Positions 53,973 through 62,470 of a DNA stretch of 64,000 bases are shown piece after piece. This stretch comes from Bacillota bacterium. GTDB taxonomy: Bacteria > Bacillota > Bacilli > Paenibacillales > NBRC-103111. The stretch is taken from the NCBI GenBank assembly GCA_023388055.1, contig JAEWGW010000018.1, positions 150,494 through 214,493 on the forward strand, in the 5' to 3' direction. Under the pieces are notes generated by a model. That model was not told the DNA's origin. It saw only the letters and a list, made by a program, of their open reading frames with translations, and searched no databases. A program made the translations under genes and the position numbers. Position 1 is the stretch's first letter, and every line of letters begins with the position of its first letter.

Positions 53973-54839
53973 ATGCTGAATATCGGAGACCTGGCCGCCC
54001 GGCTCAACCGGCTGGTCATCAATATCCTGCTGATCGGCCATCAAAAAGCCGCCCGCGACTGGCAGCGCCCCCTGGTGGTCATGAAGTATCATTCCATCTG
54101 GCTGATTGTCAAAGGCAAAGGCACCTTCACCATCAACGGCACTCCGTATCCGGCCGAACCGGGCAAGATTTTTTTCCACCATCCCGGTATGCGCATCGAA
54201 CGCAGTCATGAGCCGGAGAACCCGCTGGAGTATTATTTCCTGCGGTTCAACTACACGGAGTCCTATTGGGAAAAAGAGCAGTGGATCGCCCGTCCTGCCG
54301 ACGATTGCCCGTTCCCCTTGGAGGGTGCTTATACCGTCCATAATACGCCGCAGCTGATCCATCTGATGGAGCAGTTGGACAGGCTTTGGCAGCGCCGGGG
54401 CCATATGACCGCCATGCGCCGCGGCATCCACCTCCATGAGTTCCTGCTGTCGCTGCTTCAGGACTTCCGCGCCCAGCAGCTTGCCGGGGATACGACTGTA
54501 GCCATCGACCACACCCAGGACTACATGATCAGCCATTACCAGGAGCAGCTGACCCTGGAGGGTCTGGCCCAGATGGCGGGTTTAAGCGCCAGCCACTACT
54601 CCCGCCTGTTCAAAAAATCCGTTGGCTACAGCCCCATCGAATACCTCACCCACCTGCGGATCGACCGGGCCAAGGAGCTGCTGGCCCTTTCGGATTACCG
54701 GCTCAAGGCCATCGCCCAAAGTGTGGGGTACACCGATGAGTTTTACTTCAGCCGCATCTTCAAAAAAATCGAAGGCATCTCCCCCCGGGACTACGCCAAA
54801 CGCAACCGCCTGGCTCCGGTGAAACGGAAGGACGAATAA
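53973..54839 (+). CDS. AraC family transcriptional regulator
   Basis: The 288-residue protein has an N-terminal cupin sugar-sensing domain (about 15-150, HSIWLIVKGKGTFTING) and two AraC helix-turn-helix motifs at about 185-280, including GLSASHYSRLFKKSVGYSPIEYL and the closing YTDEFYFSRIFKKIEGISPRDY. GGAGGC precedes the ATG. It is divergent from mutY and its target is not visible. Confidence 0.93.
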   Translation: MLNIGDLAARLNRLVINILLIGHQKAARDWQRPLVVMKYHSIWLIVKGKGTFTINGTPYPAEPGKIFFHHPGMRIERSHEPENPLEYYFLRFNYTESYWEKEQWIARPADDCPFPLEGAYTVHNTPQLIHLMEQLDRLWQRRGHMTAMRRGIHLHEFLLSLLQDFRAQQLAGDTTVAIDHTQDYMISHYQEQLTLEGLAQMAGLSASHYSRLFKKSVGYSPIEYLTHLRIDRAKELLALSDYRLKAIAQSVGYTDEFYFSRIFKKIEGISPRDYAKRNRLAPVKRKDE

Positions 54840-54862
54840 CCGGAGTCCCTTCCTTGCCTCTC

Positions 54863-54996
54863 TCGCATCTTTCGCATCTTTCGCATCTTTCGCATCTTTC
54901 GCATCTTTCGCATCTTTCGCATCTTTCGCATCTTTCGCATCTTTCGCATCTCTGGCATCTCTCGCATCTCTGGCATTTCCCGCATCTCTCGCCTCT
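54863..54996. repeat. 9-bp tandem repeat, about ten perfect copies then degenerate
   Basis: TCGCATCTT is repeated without change from about 54863 to 54951, followed by variants (GGCATCTC, CGCATCTC) to 54996. It starts just after the AraC stop. It is not in a gene, so length changes would not change a protein. Confidence 0.9.
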
Positions 54997-55026
54997 CCCC
55001 GCCTATCCGGGTCCAGCCGCCGCCAA

Positions 55027-55211
55027 CTTACGGACCGACGATCCGTTATTCCGCCGGATTTTGCCCTTTCCTGAATCTTACGGACCGAGCAGCCCTTATT
55101 TGCCTCCAAAGTGGTACAATCGGGGAATTTCCAGGCAAATAGCGGCTCCTCAGTCCTTTAAAAATGGCAACAGCCGCTTTTCCCCGAAATAGCGGAACCA
55201 CGGTCCGTTAC
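55027..55211. repeat. Four-arm intergenic element, copy 7
   Basis: Direct arms at 55027 and 55077 (core CTTACGGACCGA), inverted arms at 55138 and 55188 (ending CAGTCC and GGTCCGTTA). Spacings are 50, 61 and 50. It lies between convergent genes. Confidence 0.88.
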
Positions 55212-55491
55212 CTACTCACCCTCACACCCACAGTTGTCTCCGCACTCTTAGCAAATCCTCACGCCAAGCCATCACCACGCACTTGTAGTTTTTACGGCCT
55301 TAGCCGCCCTCTCACCCACACCGCACGCACAGCACCCGCCCCACCGCATCCGTCCCCTAACAAACAAGCCCCCGGCTCAGCCGGAGGCCATGTTATTAAC
55401 AAGTCTCAGATTACTCTAAATCCAAGGCATCGCCAGGGGGGGGCATCCAGCCCTCAAGCCCACGCCCGGCAGCGTCTGCCAACCAACTATG
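55212..55491. other. Gene-free stretch after the four-arm element
   Basis: About 280 bp, pyrimidine-rich. A weak GC hairpin CCCGGCTCAGCCGG near 55370 is the only visible feature; it may end glpD transcripts. Confidence 0.4.
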
Positions 55492-58419
55492 TTAGTCCTG
55501 CTCCCACTTGTAGGCAGTGGTGGCCAGCTCCCATTCCTTGGCCAGCTGCAGCTTTTGGTCCGTTACCTCGCGCTCGCTCCAGTCCAGCAGCTCCGCCATA
55601 ATTTCGATGACATCAATGGCGATTTCCTCCGCCCGCTCCCGGTCAAAGTAGAGCAGCCCCGTGCGCCGGATCAGGAAATCCGCCGCTTGCACAGCCATTT
55701 CCTCCTCCACGCAGTATTGGACCTCCGCCTTCAGCAGCTTGTATTCCAGTGAATGGAAATATCCGTCTCCGTCCTCCGCGTCGGCTTCCTCCATATCCAG
55801 CGAATCGCTCTGGTAGAAGGTTTCTGCCTCTTGGCCATGGGAAGCCTCCTGATAATCCGCCAATGCATCAGCTTCCGCGGGATCGGACCAGCTGTCCTGT
55901 TCCCCAGTGCTCCAGCTGTCATCGGCAGCAGAGGCATTATTGCCCTCAGCAGGCCAGTCTGCTCCACCCTGCCAGGCATCCCCTTCTGCTTCCCGTTCCC
56001 AGTCCCCATAGTCTCCGGAGTGACGCTGCACAGCCTCCGCTTCCGGCTGATTCCACTCTGCCCCGGATGTGTCCCGGTACGAGTCCCTTTCGAGCCGGCC
56101 CTGCATATCTGTTCCGCTTTGCCAGCTGTGGGCACCCTCATCGTTCCGGGTTAAATCCCCGCCGGGTAAAGCTTCCCTTCCGCCGTGCCAGTCCCCGACG
56201 AGCCCCTCTTCCCCGGTTGCCCCGAGCCTGTGCAGTCCGGGGCCGCCAGACGCTTCCCGGCGTTGCGTCTCTTCAGCCGCTTTTTCGTAGCCGCCGCCCA
56301 TGTCGGCCTCAGGAGCCATGCCCGGTTTCCCAACGCGCTCCTCATGCCGCAGTTGTCCGGTCAGCTCCTCCAGCTTGCGCCAGGCATCCTCTATCGGAAC
56401 GGAGGTTTTGTCGGGACGAGCAGGATCGGCATAAACCTCTTGTTCCCGCTGCCCTTCACCAGATACGTCCACATTCCCCGCAGCAAAATCCGCCTCTTCC
56501 GCTTTCACAGCCTCCGCAGATTCTCCAGCAGCTGGGACGGCTCCCAGCTCCTCCTCCTCGGCACTCCGCTTCCGCTGGTTCCATTCCCGGATCCACCGGG
56601 CCCGCTCCTCCGCATTGGAGGCGGCTGCCGCCTTCTGCTCCCGGCGGTTCCACTCCTCGATCCAGGCCGCCCGTTCCCCTGCGCTCATTTTGCCCTGGTC
56701 AGGGGTGGCCGGTTTGCGTGTCATAGCCGAGGCGGAAGGAGCTGCCGGAGCATGCCGCTCCGGTCTTTCCTCCCTCTGAAAGCTCTCCACCCCCGGCTCC
56801 GCAGCGTTTACCCGGCCCCGCTCCCCTTCCCTCACAGGCGCAGGAGACGGCTGCCTCCCGCTGTCCGGCCCAGCTGCCCACGGGTGTTCCTCCGCCTGTG
56901 CCCTCCGTCCGCCGAAGCTCCCGCCGCCGTCAGTCCGCGTGACATCAGGCCGTCTCCCCGGCTCCGGCGCAGCGCCCCGCCTGGAGGCGGAAGGCTCTGG
57001 CTTCCAGGTGCGGAAGCCTTTGTCCAGCTCCGCCAGCCGTTTATAGATTTTGGTCATGTTGGAGCCGTACCGGTCCAACAGCTCATTCACTACTTTGGTG
57101 GTTAGCCCGCGTTTAACCCCATATTCCAAAAGCTGCTCCCGCAGCTCCTCATAAGTCTCGCAGCGTCCGGGATCCCCGCCGCTGATGGTCTCCCTGTCCG
57201 TGGTGCACGGGGCAAAGGTCTGCCGGGATTCGGAAGCGATGCGGTCTGCGATGGTGTCCACCGTTTTTTCCGCCATCTTCCGAAAGCCTGTCAGCTTGCC
57301 TCCGGCAATAGTGATCAAACCCGAGGGGGATTCCCAGACTTCATCCTTGCGGGAGATATCCGACGGGTTTTTGCCCTCCTGATGGATCAGCGGACGCAGT
57401 CCCGCCCACATGGCCTCCACGTCATTAACACTAAGCTTCACCCGGGGAAAAACCGCCGTCACCGCCTTCAGCAGATAATCGCGGTCGCTTTCCGTCACCC
57501 GGACCAGGCCGGGGTCGCCGCTGTACACCGTATCGGTGGTGCCGATGTAGGTTTTTTTGCCCCGGGGAATCACAAAAATCATCCGCCCGTCCGGCGCATC
57601 AAAATAGGCCGCCTGCTTTACCGGCAGCTTGCTTTGGCTGACGACCAGATGGATGCCCTTGGTCAGGAGCAGCGTTTTGCCCCGGATGGCATGGTCCTTG
57701 GCCCGCACCAGATCCACCCAAGGCCCTGCCGCATTCACGACCTTCTTGGCCCGAATCTCAACCTCCAGGCCGGTGAACCGGTCAATGGCCTTTACCCCGC
57801 ACACCTTGGACTTGTAATACAGGAAATCCGCCGCTTGCATATAGTTAACCGCCACAGCCCCGTGTTTGTTGGCCGTCTTGAGCACCTCAACCGTAAGCCG
57901 GGCGTCATCGGAACGGTATTCGTAATACAGTCCGGCCCCCTTCAGGCCCTCGCCATTAAGCAGCGGCTCCTGCTTGGCAGCTCTGCCTGCACGCAGCATG
58001 ACCCGGCGCTCACTCTTCAACACACCGGCCAGCCGGTCGTACACCGCAAGACCCACAGACGCGCCCCAATACCCGAAGGTGCCTCCTTTATAAAGGGGAA
58101 GCAGCATGGGAGCAGGTGTCAGCAGATGGGGAGCGCTTCCGTACAGCCATTCCCGTTCCCGTCCCACCTCTTTGACCAGGCGGATTTCTCCCTTCTTCAA
58201 ATACCGGAGGCCGCCGTGAATCAGCTTGGTGGAGCGGCTGCTTGTCCCCGATGCGAAATCTCCTTGTTCAATCAACACTGCTTTTAAGCCCCGTTTGGCT
58301 GCGTCCCATGCAATTCCTGCTCCGGTAATTCCCCCTCCGATGATCACCAAATCGAAGGTCCCCGCCTCCAGATCATGGATAAGCGCCCGGCGGGAGCTTG
58401 CGGATAATGCCCGATTCAT
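55492..58419 (-). CDS. glpD: Glycerol-3-phosphate dehydrogenase with a ~415-residue disordered insertion
   Basis: The 975-residue protein oxidises glycerol-3-phosphate to dihydroxyacetone phosphate, passing electrons to the membrane quinone pool. The FAD part (residues 1-400) is standard: VIIGGGITGAGIAWDAAKRG, SSRSTKLIHGGLRYLK and GGKLTGFRKMAE. The helical C-terminal cap starts (KRGLTTKVVNELLDRYGSN), is broken near residue 472, and resumes near 885 (EVQYCVEEEMAVQAADFLIRRTG). Between them lie about 415 residues of charged, low-complexity sequence with a WIxEWNxR motif repeated twice. Normal GlpD has about 550-560 residues. The ATG at 58419 follows GAGGAG. Confidence 0.94.
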   Translation of the reverse strand: MNRALSASSRRALIHDLEAGTFDLVIIGGGITGAGIAWDAAKRGLKAVLIEQGDFASGTSSRSTKLIHGGLRYLKKGEIRLVKEVGREREWLYGSAPHLLTPAPMLLPLYKGGTFGYWGASVGLAVYDRLAGVLKSERRVMLRAGRAAKQEPLLNGEGLKGAGLYYEYRSDDARLTVEVLKTANKHGAVAVNYMQAADFLYYKSKVCGVKAIDRFTGLEVEIRAKKVVNAAGPWVDLVRAKDHAIRGKTLLLTKGIHLVVSQSKLPVKQAAYFDAPDGRMIFVIPRGKKTYIGTTDTVYSGDPGLVRVTESDRDYLLKAVTAVFPRVKLSVNDVEAMWAGLRPLIHQEGKNPSDISRKDEVWESPSGLITIAGGKLTGFRKMAEKTVDTIADRIASESRQTFAPCTTDRETISGGDPGRCETYEELREQLLEYGVKRGLTTKVVNELLDRYGSNMTKIYKRLAELDKGFRTWKPEPSASRRGAAPEPGRRPDVTRTDGGGSFGGRRAQAEEHPWAAGPDSGRQPSPAPVREGERGRVNAAEPGVESFQREERPERHAPAAPSASAMTRKPATPDQGKMSAGERAAWIEEWNRREQKAAAASNAEERARWIREWNQRKRSAEEEELGAVPAAGESAEAVKAEEADFAAGNVDVSGEGQREQEVYADPARPDKTSVPIEDAWRKLEELTGQLRHEERVGKPGMAPEADMGGGYEKAAEETQRREASGGPGLHRLGATGEEGLVGDWHGGREALPGGDLTRNDEGAHSWQSGTDMQGRLERDSYRDTSGAEWNQPEAEAVQRHSGDYGDWEREAEGDAWQGGADWPAEGNNASAADDSWSTGEQDSWSDPAEADALADYQEASHGQEAETFYQSDSLDMEEADAEDGDGYFHSLEYKLLKAEVQYCVEEEMAVQAADFLIRRTGLLYFDRERAEEIAIDVIEIMAELLDWSEREVTDQKLQLAKEWELATTAYKWEQD

Positions 58420-58577
58420 GCTGCTTCTCCTCACTTTCTATACCTCTATGCCCAGTCTGCCGAACAGACGTTAATTGGTTGGTTTGGTTGCCTTGCTCCG
58501 CCAGTTTGGCGTATATTGGAAATGGACAACAAACATGCTTGCCCATATATGTTCAGATCAAAGGAGGAATCCGCAGC

Positions 58578-58937
58578 ATGGCCAGATTCCATAAAACATC
58601 AGCGGGGTTCCTAGTGCCCGCCGCTATAGCCTTGATGATGGCTGGCTGTGGGACCCCCGGTGGCAAATCTGCCCAGCCGGTAGTGGATGACAATTCCTCC
58701 GACCCCAATGTCCAGGCTGCTGTGGAGCTTTATACAAAAAACTGCCTGGTTTGCCACGGCCCGCAGTTGGAGGGCAAAATGCCCAACACCAAAATGGACC
58801 AGGTTGGCGCAACGCTCACCCCGGATGAGATCAAAAACAAGATCCTGCACGGCGGCAACGGCATGATTGCCTTCAAGGACCGCCTCAGCGAGGACGAAAT
58901 CAAGCTCTTAACAGACTGGCTTGCGTCGAAAAAATAA
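58578..58937 (+). CDS. Cytochrome c551-like lipoprotein
   Basis: The 119-residue protein has a lipoprotein signal ending MMAGC (Cys about 24), a short spacer and one c-type haem site CLVCH (about 55-59), with a Met in the C-terminal half as the likely sixth ligand. It resembles CccB-type small cytochromes on the outer face of the membrane. GGAGGA lies 9 nt before the ATG. It is divergent from glpD, which also feeds electrons to the chain. Confidence 0.93.
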   Translation: MARFHKTSAGFLVPAAIALMMAGCGTPGGKSAQPVVDDNSSDPNVQAAVELYTKNCLVCHGPQLEGKMPNTKMDQVGATLTPDEIKNKILHGGNGMIAFKDRLSEDEIKLLTDWLASKK

Positions 58938-58954
58938 ACATCCCGCCCTCCTGC

Positions 58955-59353
58955 TTACATACCGTCGGCTGTCTCCGCTACGGCATATGCGGCTGCATAT
59001 TCCCGTGTATGGGTGATGCTCAGATGAAGCTTGAGCACACCGGAGCCATACCCCAGGCGCGTTAGCGCCCCCGGTGACAGGTTCACCACCGGTTTTCCTG
59101 ACGGGTCCGGCAGAACCTCTATGTCGTGGAGGCCCACCGTCGCACCAATTCCGGTGCCCAAAGCCTTCACAACCGCTTCCTTGGCGGCGAATCTCCCGGC
59201 CACAAACTCCGCGGCTCTGTTTTTCCGCTCCGAAACAAGCGTCTGCTCCCCGGCTGTCAGCACACGGCTGACAAACCTTTCTCCGGATTGGCCTTCCATA
59301 AATGATTGGACCCGGCTGATTTCCACCAAGTCCATGCCGATGCCCCTGATCAA
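58955..59353 (-). CDS. acpS: Holo-[acyl-carrier-protein] synthase
   Basis: AcpS attaches phosphopantetheine to acyl carrier protein. The 132-residue protein has GIGMDLVEISR with the metal-binding Asp and RFAAKEAVVKALGTGIG with the catalytic Glu and Lys. It starts at TTG with GGAGGC 7 nt upstream. The stop converges on the cytochrome gene with an 18-bp gap. Confidence 0.96.
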   Translation of the reverse strand: MIRGIGMDLVEISRVQSFMEGQSGERFVSRVLTAGEQTLVSERKNRAAEFVAGRFAAKEAVVKALGTGIGATVGLHDIEVLPDPSGKPVVNLSPGALTRLGYGSGVLKLHLSITHTREYAAAYAVAETADGM

Positions 59354-59635
59354 ACCGCTGCCTCCGTTCGTTTTGCAAGGATGTGTTACAAAAACGGCAT
59401 TATTTTACCAGTTTACATCATCCGCGGACACTTACCAAGACCACCTGCATATTTTTTGCGCATATGGGGGAATAGCGCCAAGCTCGGCACCTTCACTCCA
59501 TCTTATATAGATCGCAGCCAAAATACAAAATCATACCCCAAAACGGAAAAAGCCCGGGGTAAATTTGCGTCGTACAGAGCTTTCGGGCGTGAAGGAGGGC
59601 GGTTGAGCGCCTAGTGCGGCTTCAGACAGCCGTGA

Positions 59636-59790
59636 GTAAAAGGCGCGCAGAGGACAGCAGCACTGAGGCATGCAGAGGACGGTGAAACTGAGTCACGCAG
59701 AGGACGGCGGCACTGTGGTATGCAGAGGACAATGGCACAAGTGTAGAGGACAGCAGCACAAGTCAGAGGCACAATAGCACCAAGTCGAGA
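59636..59790. repeat. About 31-bp degenerate tandem repeat
   Basis: Five or so copies of CAGAGGAC(A/G)GC...CAC words in the gap between acpS and the next gene. No frame or known element. The rest of 59354-59635 shows nothing clear. Confidence 0.7.
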
Positions 59791-59800
59791 CCCCCCCAGC

Positions 59801-59999
59801 TGATGTAAGCGCCATAAAATGTATCTTATCGGGTTATTTGCCACGGATTTTCACGAATAGCGATCACAAAATGTATCCTATCCCCTCCATTTTGCCGATT
59901 TGCCGGGGGTTTAGCGCTCATAGCATACATTTTATGTACGCTATTTGCCGAATTTATTGAGTTTGATGCCAATAGCATACATTTGTGGTGCGCTATCAT
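59801..59999. repeat. Four-arm intergenic element, copy 9
   Basis: Direct arms end near 59829 and 59882 (core AAAATGTATC.TATC), inverted arms begin near 59919 and 59971 (core TAGCATACATTT). Offsets are 53 and 52 with a 36-bp centre. The arm type is shared with copy 8. Confidence 0.8.
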
Positions 60000-60237
60000 T
60001 TACTTCAAACTGTCTTTTTACAGGGGGTGCTGCAGCAAAGCTTCCTCCCCTCCTCGATAGGTGCACATAGATAGCACACAAGCCGATATCCGCAAAAAAA
60101 ACCGCCGTTTTCCGGTTTTGCCGGATCCAGCGGGTTTTTCGGTCCAAACTTCTGTTGCGAAAAAGTCCCTCCCCTTCGAGGCTCCCCCCAAGGTATTCGG
60201 ACTTTGCTTCAAAGCACCCCCTCACATTGGGGGTTGT

Positions 60238-60444
60238 TTATTGCGTCGTGCCTCCACCGCCGGTATTGCCGCTTTCATGGGCTGCGAAAGCAAGCGACGC
60301 AAGAGCAATCGTCCCCAGCGCATCGTTGTCGTCAACTTCCGAATTTGCGGGGTCATGCATTATCTCCCCCGCTTCGCCTTCCGTCAAATGACGGGTGTTG
60401 CCTATATACTTGGGCTCGAGTTTCCGGATTTCTTCTTTATCCAT
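60238..60444 (-). CDS. Small acidic protein of unknown function
   Basis: The 68-residue protein starts at ATG 60444 with GGGAGGGA 7 nt upstream. It is acidic in the first half (MDKEEIRKLEPKYIGNTRH) and Ala/Gly-rich at the end. No known family is recognised. A strong start site and a conserved-looking N-terminus support it as a real gene. It lies 66 bp after the NadE-like gene on the same strand. Confidence 0.6.
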   Translation of the reverse strand: MDKEEIRKLEPKYIGNTRHLTEGEAGEIMHDPANSEVDDNDALGTIALASLAFAAHESGNTGGGGTTQ

Positions 60445-60510
60445 CACAGGCTCCCTCCCTTCCTGGGAATAGCTTTCCCTAAAAAAGAAGGAAGATGCGT
60501 GTGCGCCCGG

Positions 60511-61305
60511 TCAGATTCCCGGCGGAAGAGCCCGCTGCTTTTCCGTGCGCCGGTACTGCTCCTCCAGCTTATCCCGGGTGGCCTCGGGAAGCGTGCCGCC
60601 TTCCAGGTACAAGCTGACGTCCTCCAGACTCACAGCAGAAAAGGAGAATCCAGCCGTGCCGTGCTTCAACACGCCGGCGACTTGCCCCGGGATGCTAAGA
60701 GCCGCGGCCAATTGGCGTAGCTGATTACCTGTAAGTGAAGCCAACGGCCTAATGTCAGTCCCTGCCCAGGCTTCTTCTCCCGATGTTCCGGCTGCCGACC
60801 TGGAGGCATGGTCATGGCTTACCACCAGCAGGTTCAACTCTCCAGCCAGTGCCCCCTGCATGATTCTCCGCGTCCGGGCCTTCACTCGATCTTTGCCGCC
60901 CCGGCCCAAATGCTGGTGGATGCCCATGGACTTGAGGCCAAATTCCGATTCCAGGGCAATTTCGTTCACCGCGTCCTCCGTATTGGTTTCGACCACATGC
61001 TGGAGCCCAAGTGCACCGGCCAAGGCGTAACCCATTTCCAGCTCTGGCTCCTCGCCGTATGGCTGCAGCACACCGACCGCCATGTAAGTCCTGCCCGATT
61101 CCTCCGTCAGAGAGTCCGCGGCACGTTTGCTCAAGGCTGCCGCTACCGCACTGTCCGCTTCGTCAGTGATGGCAATCAACAGGCCGCGGGCTCCCGCCAG
61201 TTTTACATGATGCTTCAGAAAGTCCACACGCCTCCCGATTTCCTCTTCCGGATCAATGACCGGCTTCACCCCAAGCCGGGCAATAATTTCCTCCTGCAGG
61301 CTCAT
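60511..61305 (-). CDS. NadE-like protein with degenerate active site
   Basis: The 264-residue protein aligns with NH3-dependent NAD synthetase along its whole length, from MSLQEEIIARLGVKPVIDPEEEIGRRVDFLKHHV to the closing DKLEEQYRRTEKQRALPP. However, the ATP-pyrophosphatase loop SGGxDS reads ITDEADS, the GTDHA motif reads VSHDHAS, and the KP-x-GQ substrate loop is gone. It is therefore probably not an active synthetase. GAAGGGTGG precedes the ATG. It may be a regulatory paralogue or a decaying copy. Confidence 0.85.
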   Translation of the reverse strand: MSLQEEIIARLGVKPVIDPEEEIGRRVDFLKHHVKLAGARGLLIAITDEADSAVAAALSKRAADSLTEESGRTYMAVGVLQPYGEEPELEMGYALAGALGLQHVVETNTEDAVNEIALESEFGLKSMGIHQHLGRGGKDRVKARTRRIMQGALAGELNLLVVSHDHASRSAAGTSGEEAWAGTDIRPLASLTGNQLRQLAAALSIPGQVAGVLKHGTAGFSFSAVSLEDVSLYLEGGTLPEATRDKLEEQYRRTEKQRALPPGI

Positions 61306-61493
61306 GGTCCATCCACCCTTCTACTGGAAATTGGTGAGAATCCGTTACGGGACCGGTTACAGAATTTCACATCATCCCTTTTACCCGCCAGTCAGGTCAT
61401 ATAACCTCACCTCAAAAATCTGTCTGCTTCTAGTATAGACCTCCCGGCGGGGATTTCAAGAGCGGGACGGGGGTTACAGGATGTACATCTATT

Positions 61494-61524
61494 AAAAAAT
61501 CCGTCCCGGTAAACGGAACGGATT
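61494..61524 (-). terminator. Terminator after the bacilliredoxin gene
   Basis: AATCCGT / ACGGATT arms with inner pairing and a six-base T-run on the minus strand, 30 bp past the stop. Confidence 0.85.
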
Positions 61525-61554
61525 CAGGCCATTCATACGATCCAACCGGGTAGA

Positions 61555-61989
61555 TTACCCGCAGTATTGGTCAAAAGCATCCTTCAGATCGGCGGCGATT
61601 TCGGCGGCGGTGCGGTCCTCGATCCGGTGGCGTTCAATCAACTGCACCAGCTTACCGTCCTTCAGGATGGCAATGGACGGGGAGGACGGCGGGTAAGGCG
61701 CGAAATATTCGCGGGCCTTGGCGGTCGCCTCCTTGTCCTGTCCGGCAAACACGGTGTACAGCCGGTCCGGCAGCTTGCTGTGCTGCAACGCTGCAGCCAC
61801 TGCAGGACGGGCGTTGCCCGCGGCGCAGCCGCATACAGAGTTCACCACCACAATTGCCGTTCCCTCCGCATTATCCAAAGCCTCTGTCACTTCCTCCGGG
61901 GTCCGCAGCTCTTCTATCCCCAGCCGGGTCAGCTCCTCGCGCATGGGTTGAACCACATCACGCATATACGCATCAAATGTCATTGACAT
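61555..61989 (-). CDS. Bacilliredoxin, BrxA/BrxB family
   Basis: The 144-residue protein has the CGC active site in VVNSVCGCAAGNARPA (about residues 52-55) of the YphP/YqiW family, which removes bacillithiol from oxidised protein cysteines. The ATG at 61989 follows AAGGAGG. Together with the FrnE-like gene and sodA it adds to oxidative-stress functions in this window. Confidence 0.94.
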   Translation of the reverse strand: MSMTFDAYMRDVVQPMREELTRLGIEELRTPEEVTEALDNAEGTAIVVVNSVCGCAAGNARPAVAAALQHSKLPDRLYTVFAGQDKEATAKAREYFAPYPPSSPSIAILKDGKLVQLIERHRIEDRTAAEIAADLKDAFDQYCG

Positions 61990-62141
61990 GTATGTTTCCT
62001 CCTTAAGCTTAATTTTCTTTTGAGAATTAATCTTAAGTAACATTATCACATGCCAGACCTCTTCGCGCAACTGGATTGACCCTTTTTACCGGCAGGCAAA
62101 AAGCGGATGGGCGGATGGCGGCATACGCCGGAGTCCCTGCT

Positions 62142-62264
62142 TTATTCGGCAGGAGCGTTGGGTCCGTCAATCATTTTATCCTCCGCCGTTTTGTTCCGGT
62201 TCGGCTTGAAGTTTTTCAGGGAGTCCTTGGTTTTTTCCATTTTGGAGGTTCCTTTGTTGGCCAT
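62142..62264 (-). CDS. 40-residue protein of unknown function
   Basis: The ATG at 62264 has AAGGAG 9 nt upstream. The small protein starts MANKGTSKMEKTKDS and is Lys/Asn-rich with a short acidic end (DGPNAPAE). No family is recognised; the start site and codon choice are the support. Confidence 0.6.
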   Translation of the reverse strand: MANKGTSKMEKTKDSLKNFKPNRNKTAEDKMIDGPNAPAE

Positions 62265-62470
62265 CTTCCTCATCTCCTTTCCGGTTATCGGATCGGCGCC
62301 TTCGCAGCTGCCGGCGTTAGTATGCGCTATGGCCGAAGGGACTATGACGGGCCCAGCAACCCTCCGGACACTTTGGCAACTGGAGCATATGGTTCCCCTG
62401 CTTGACTTACTGCGGCGGATTAGGCACCATAAGCATATATATAAAGGACGATACTGGAGGCTTTTTTCCC

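Noticed and set aside
54582..55109. Repeat protein with DAK repeats on the minus strand and its plus-strand partner
   Set aside because: Both are readings of the 9-bp minisatellite. Neither has a ribosome binding site, and the minus-strand frame overlaps the AraC gene.
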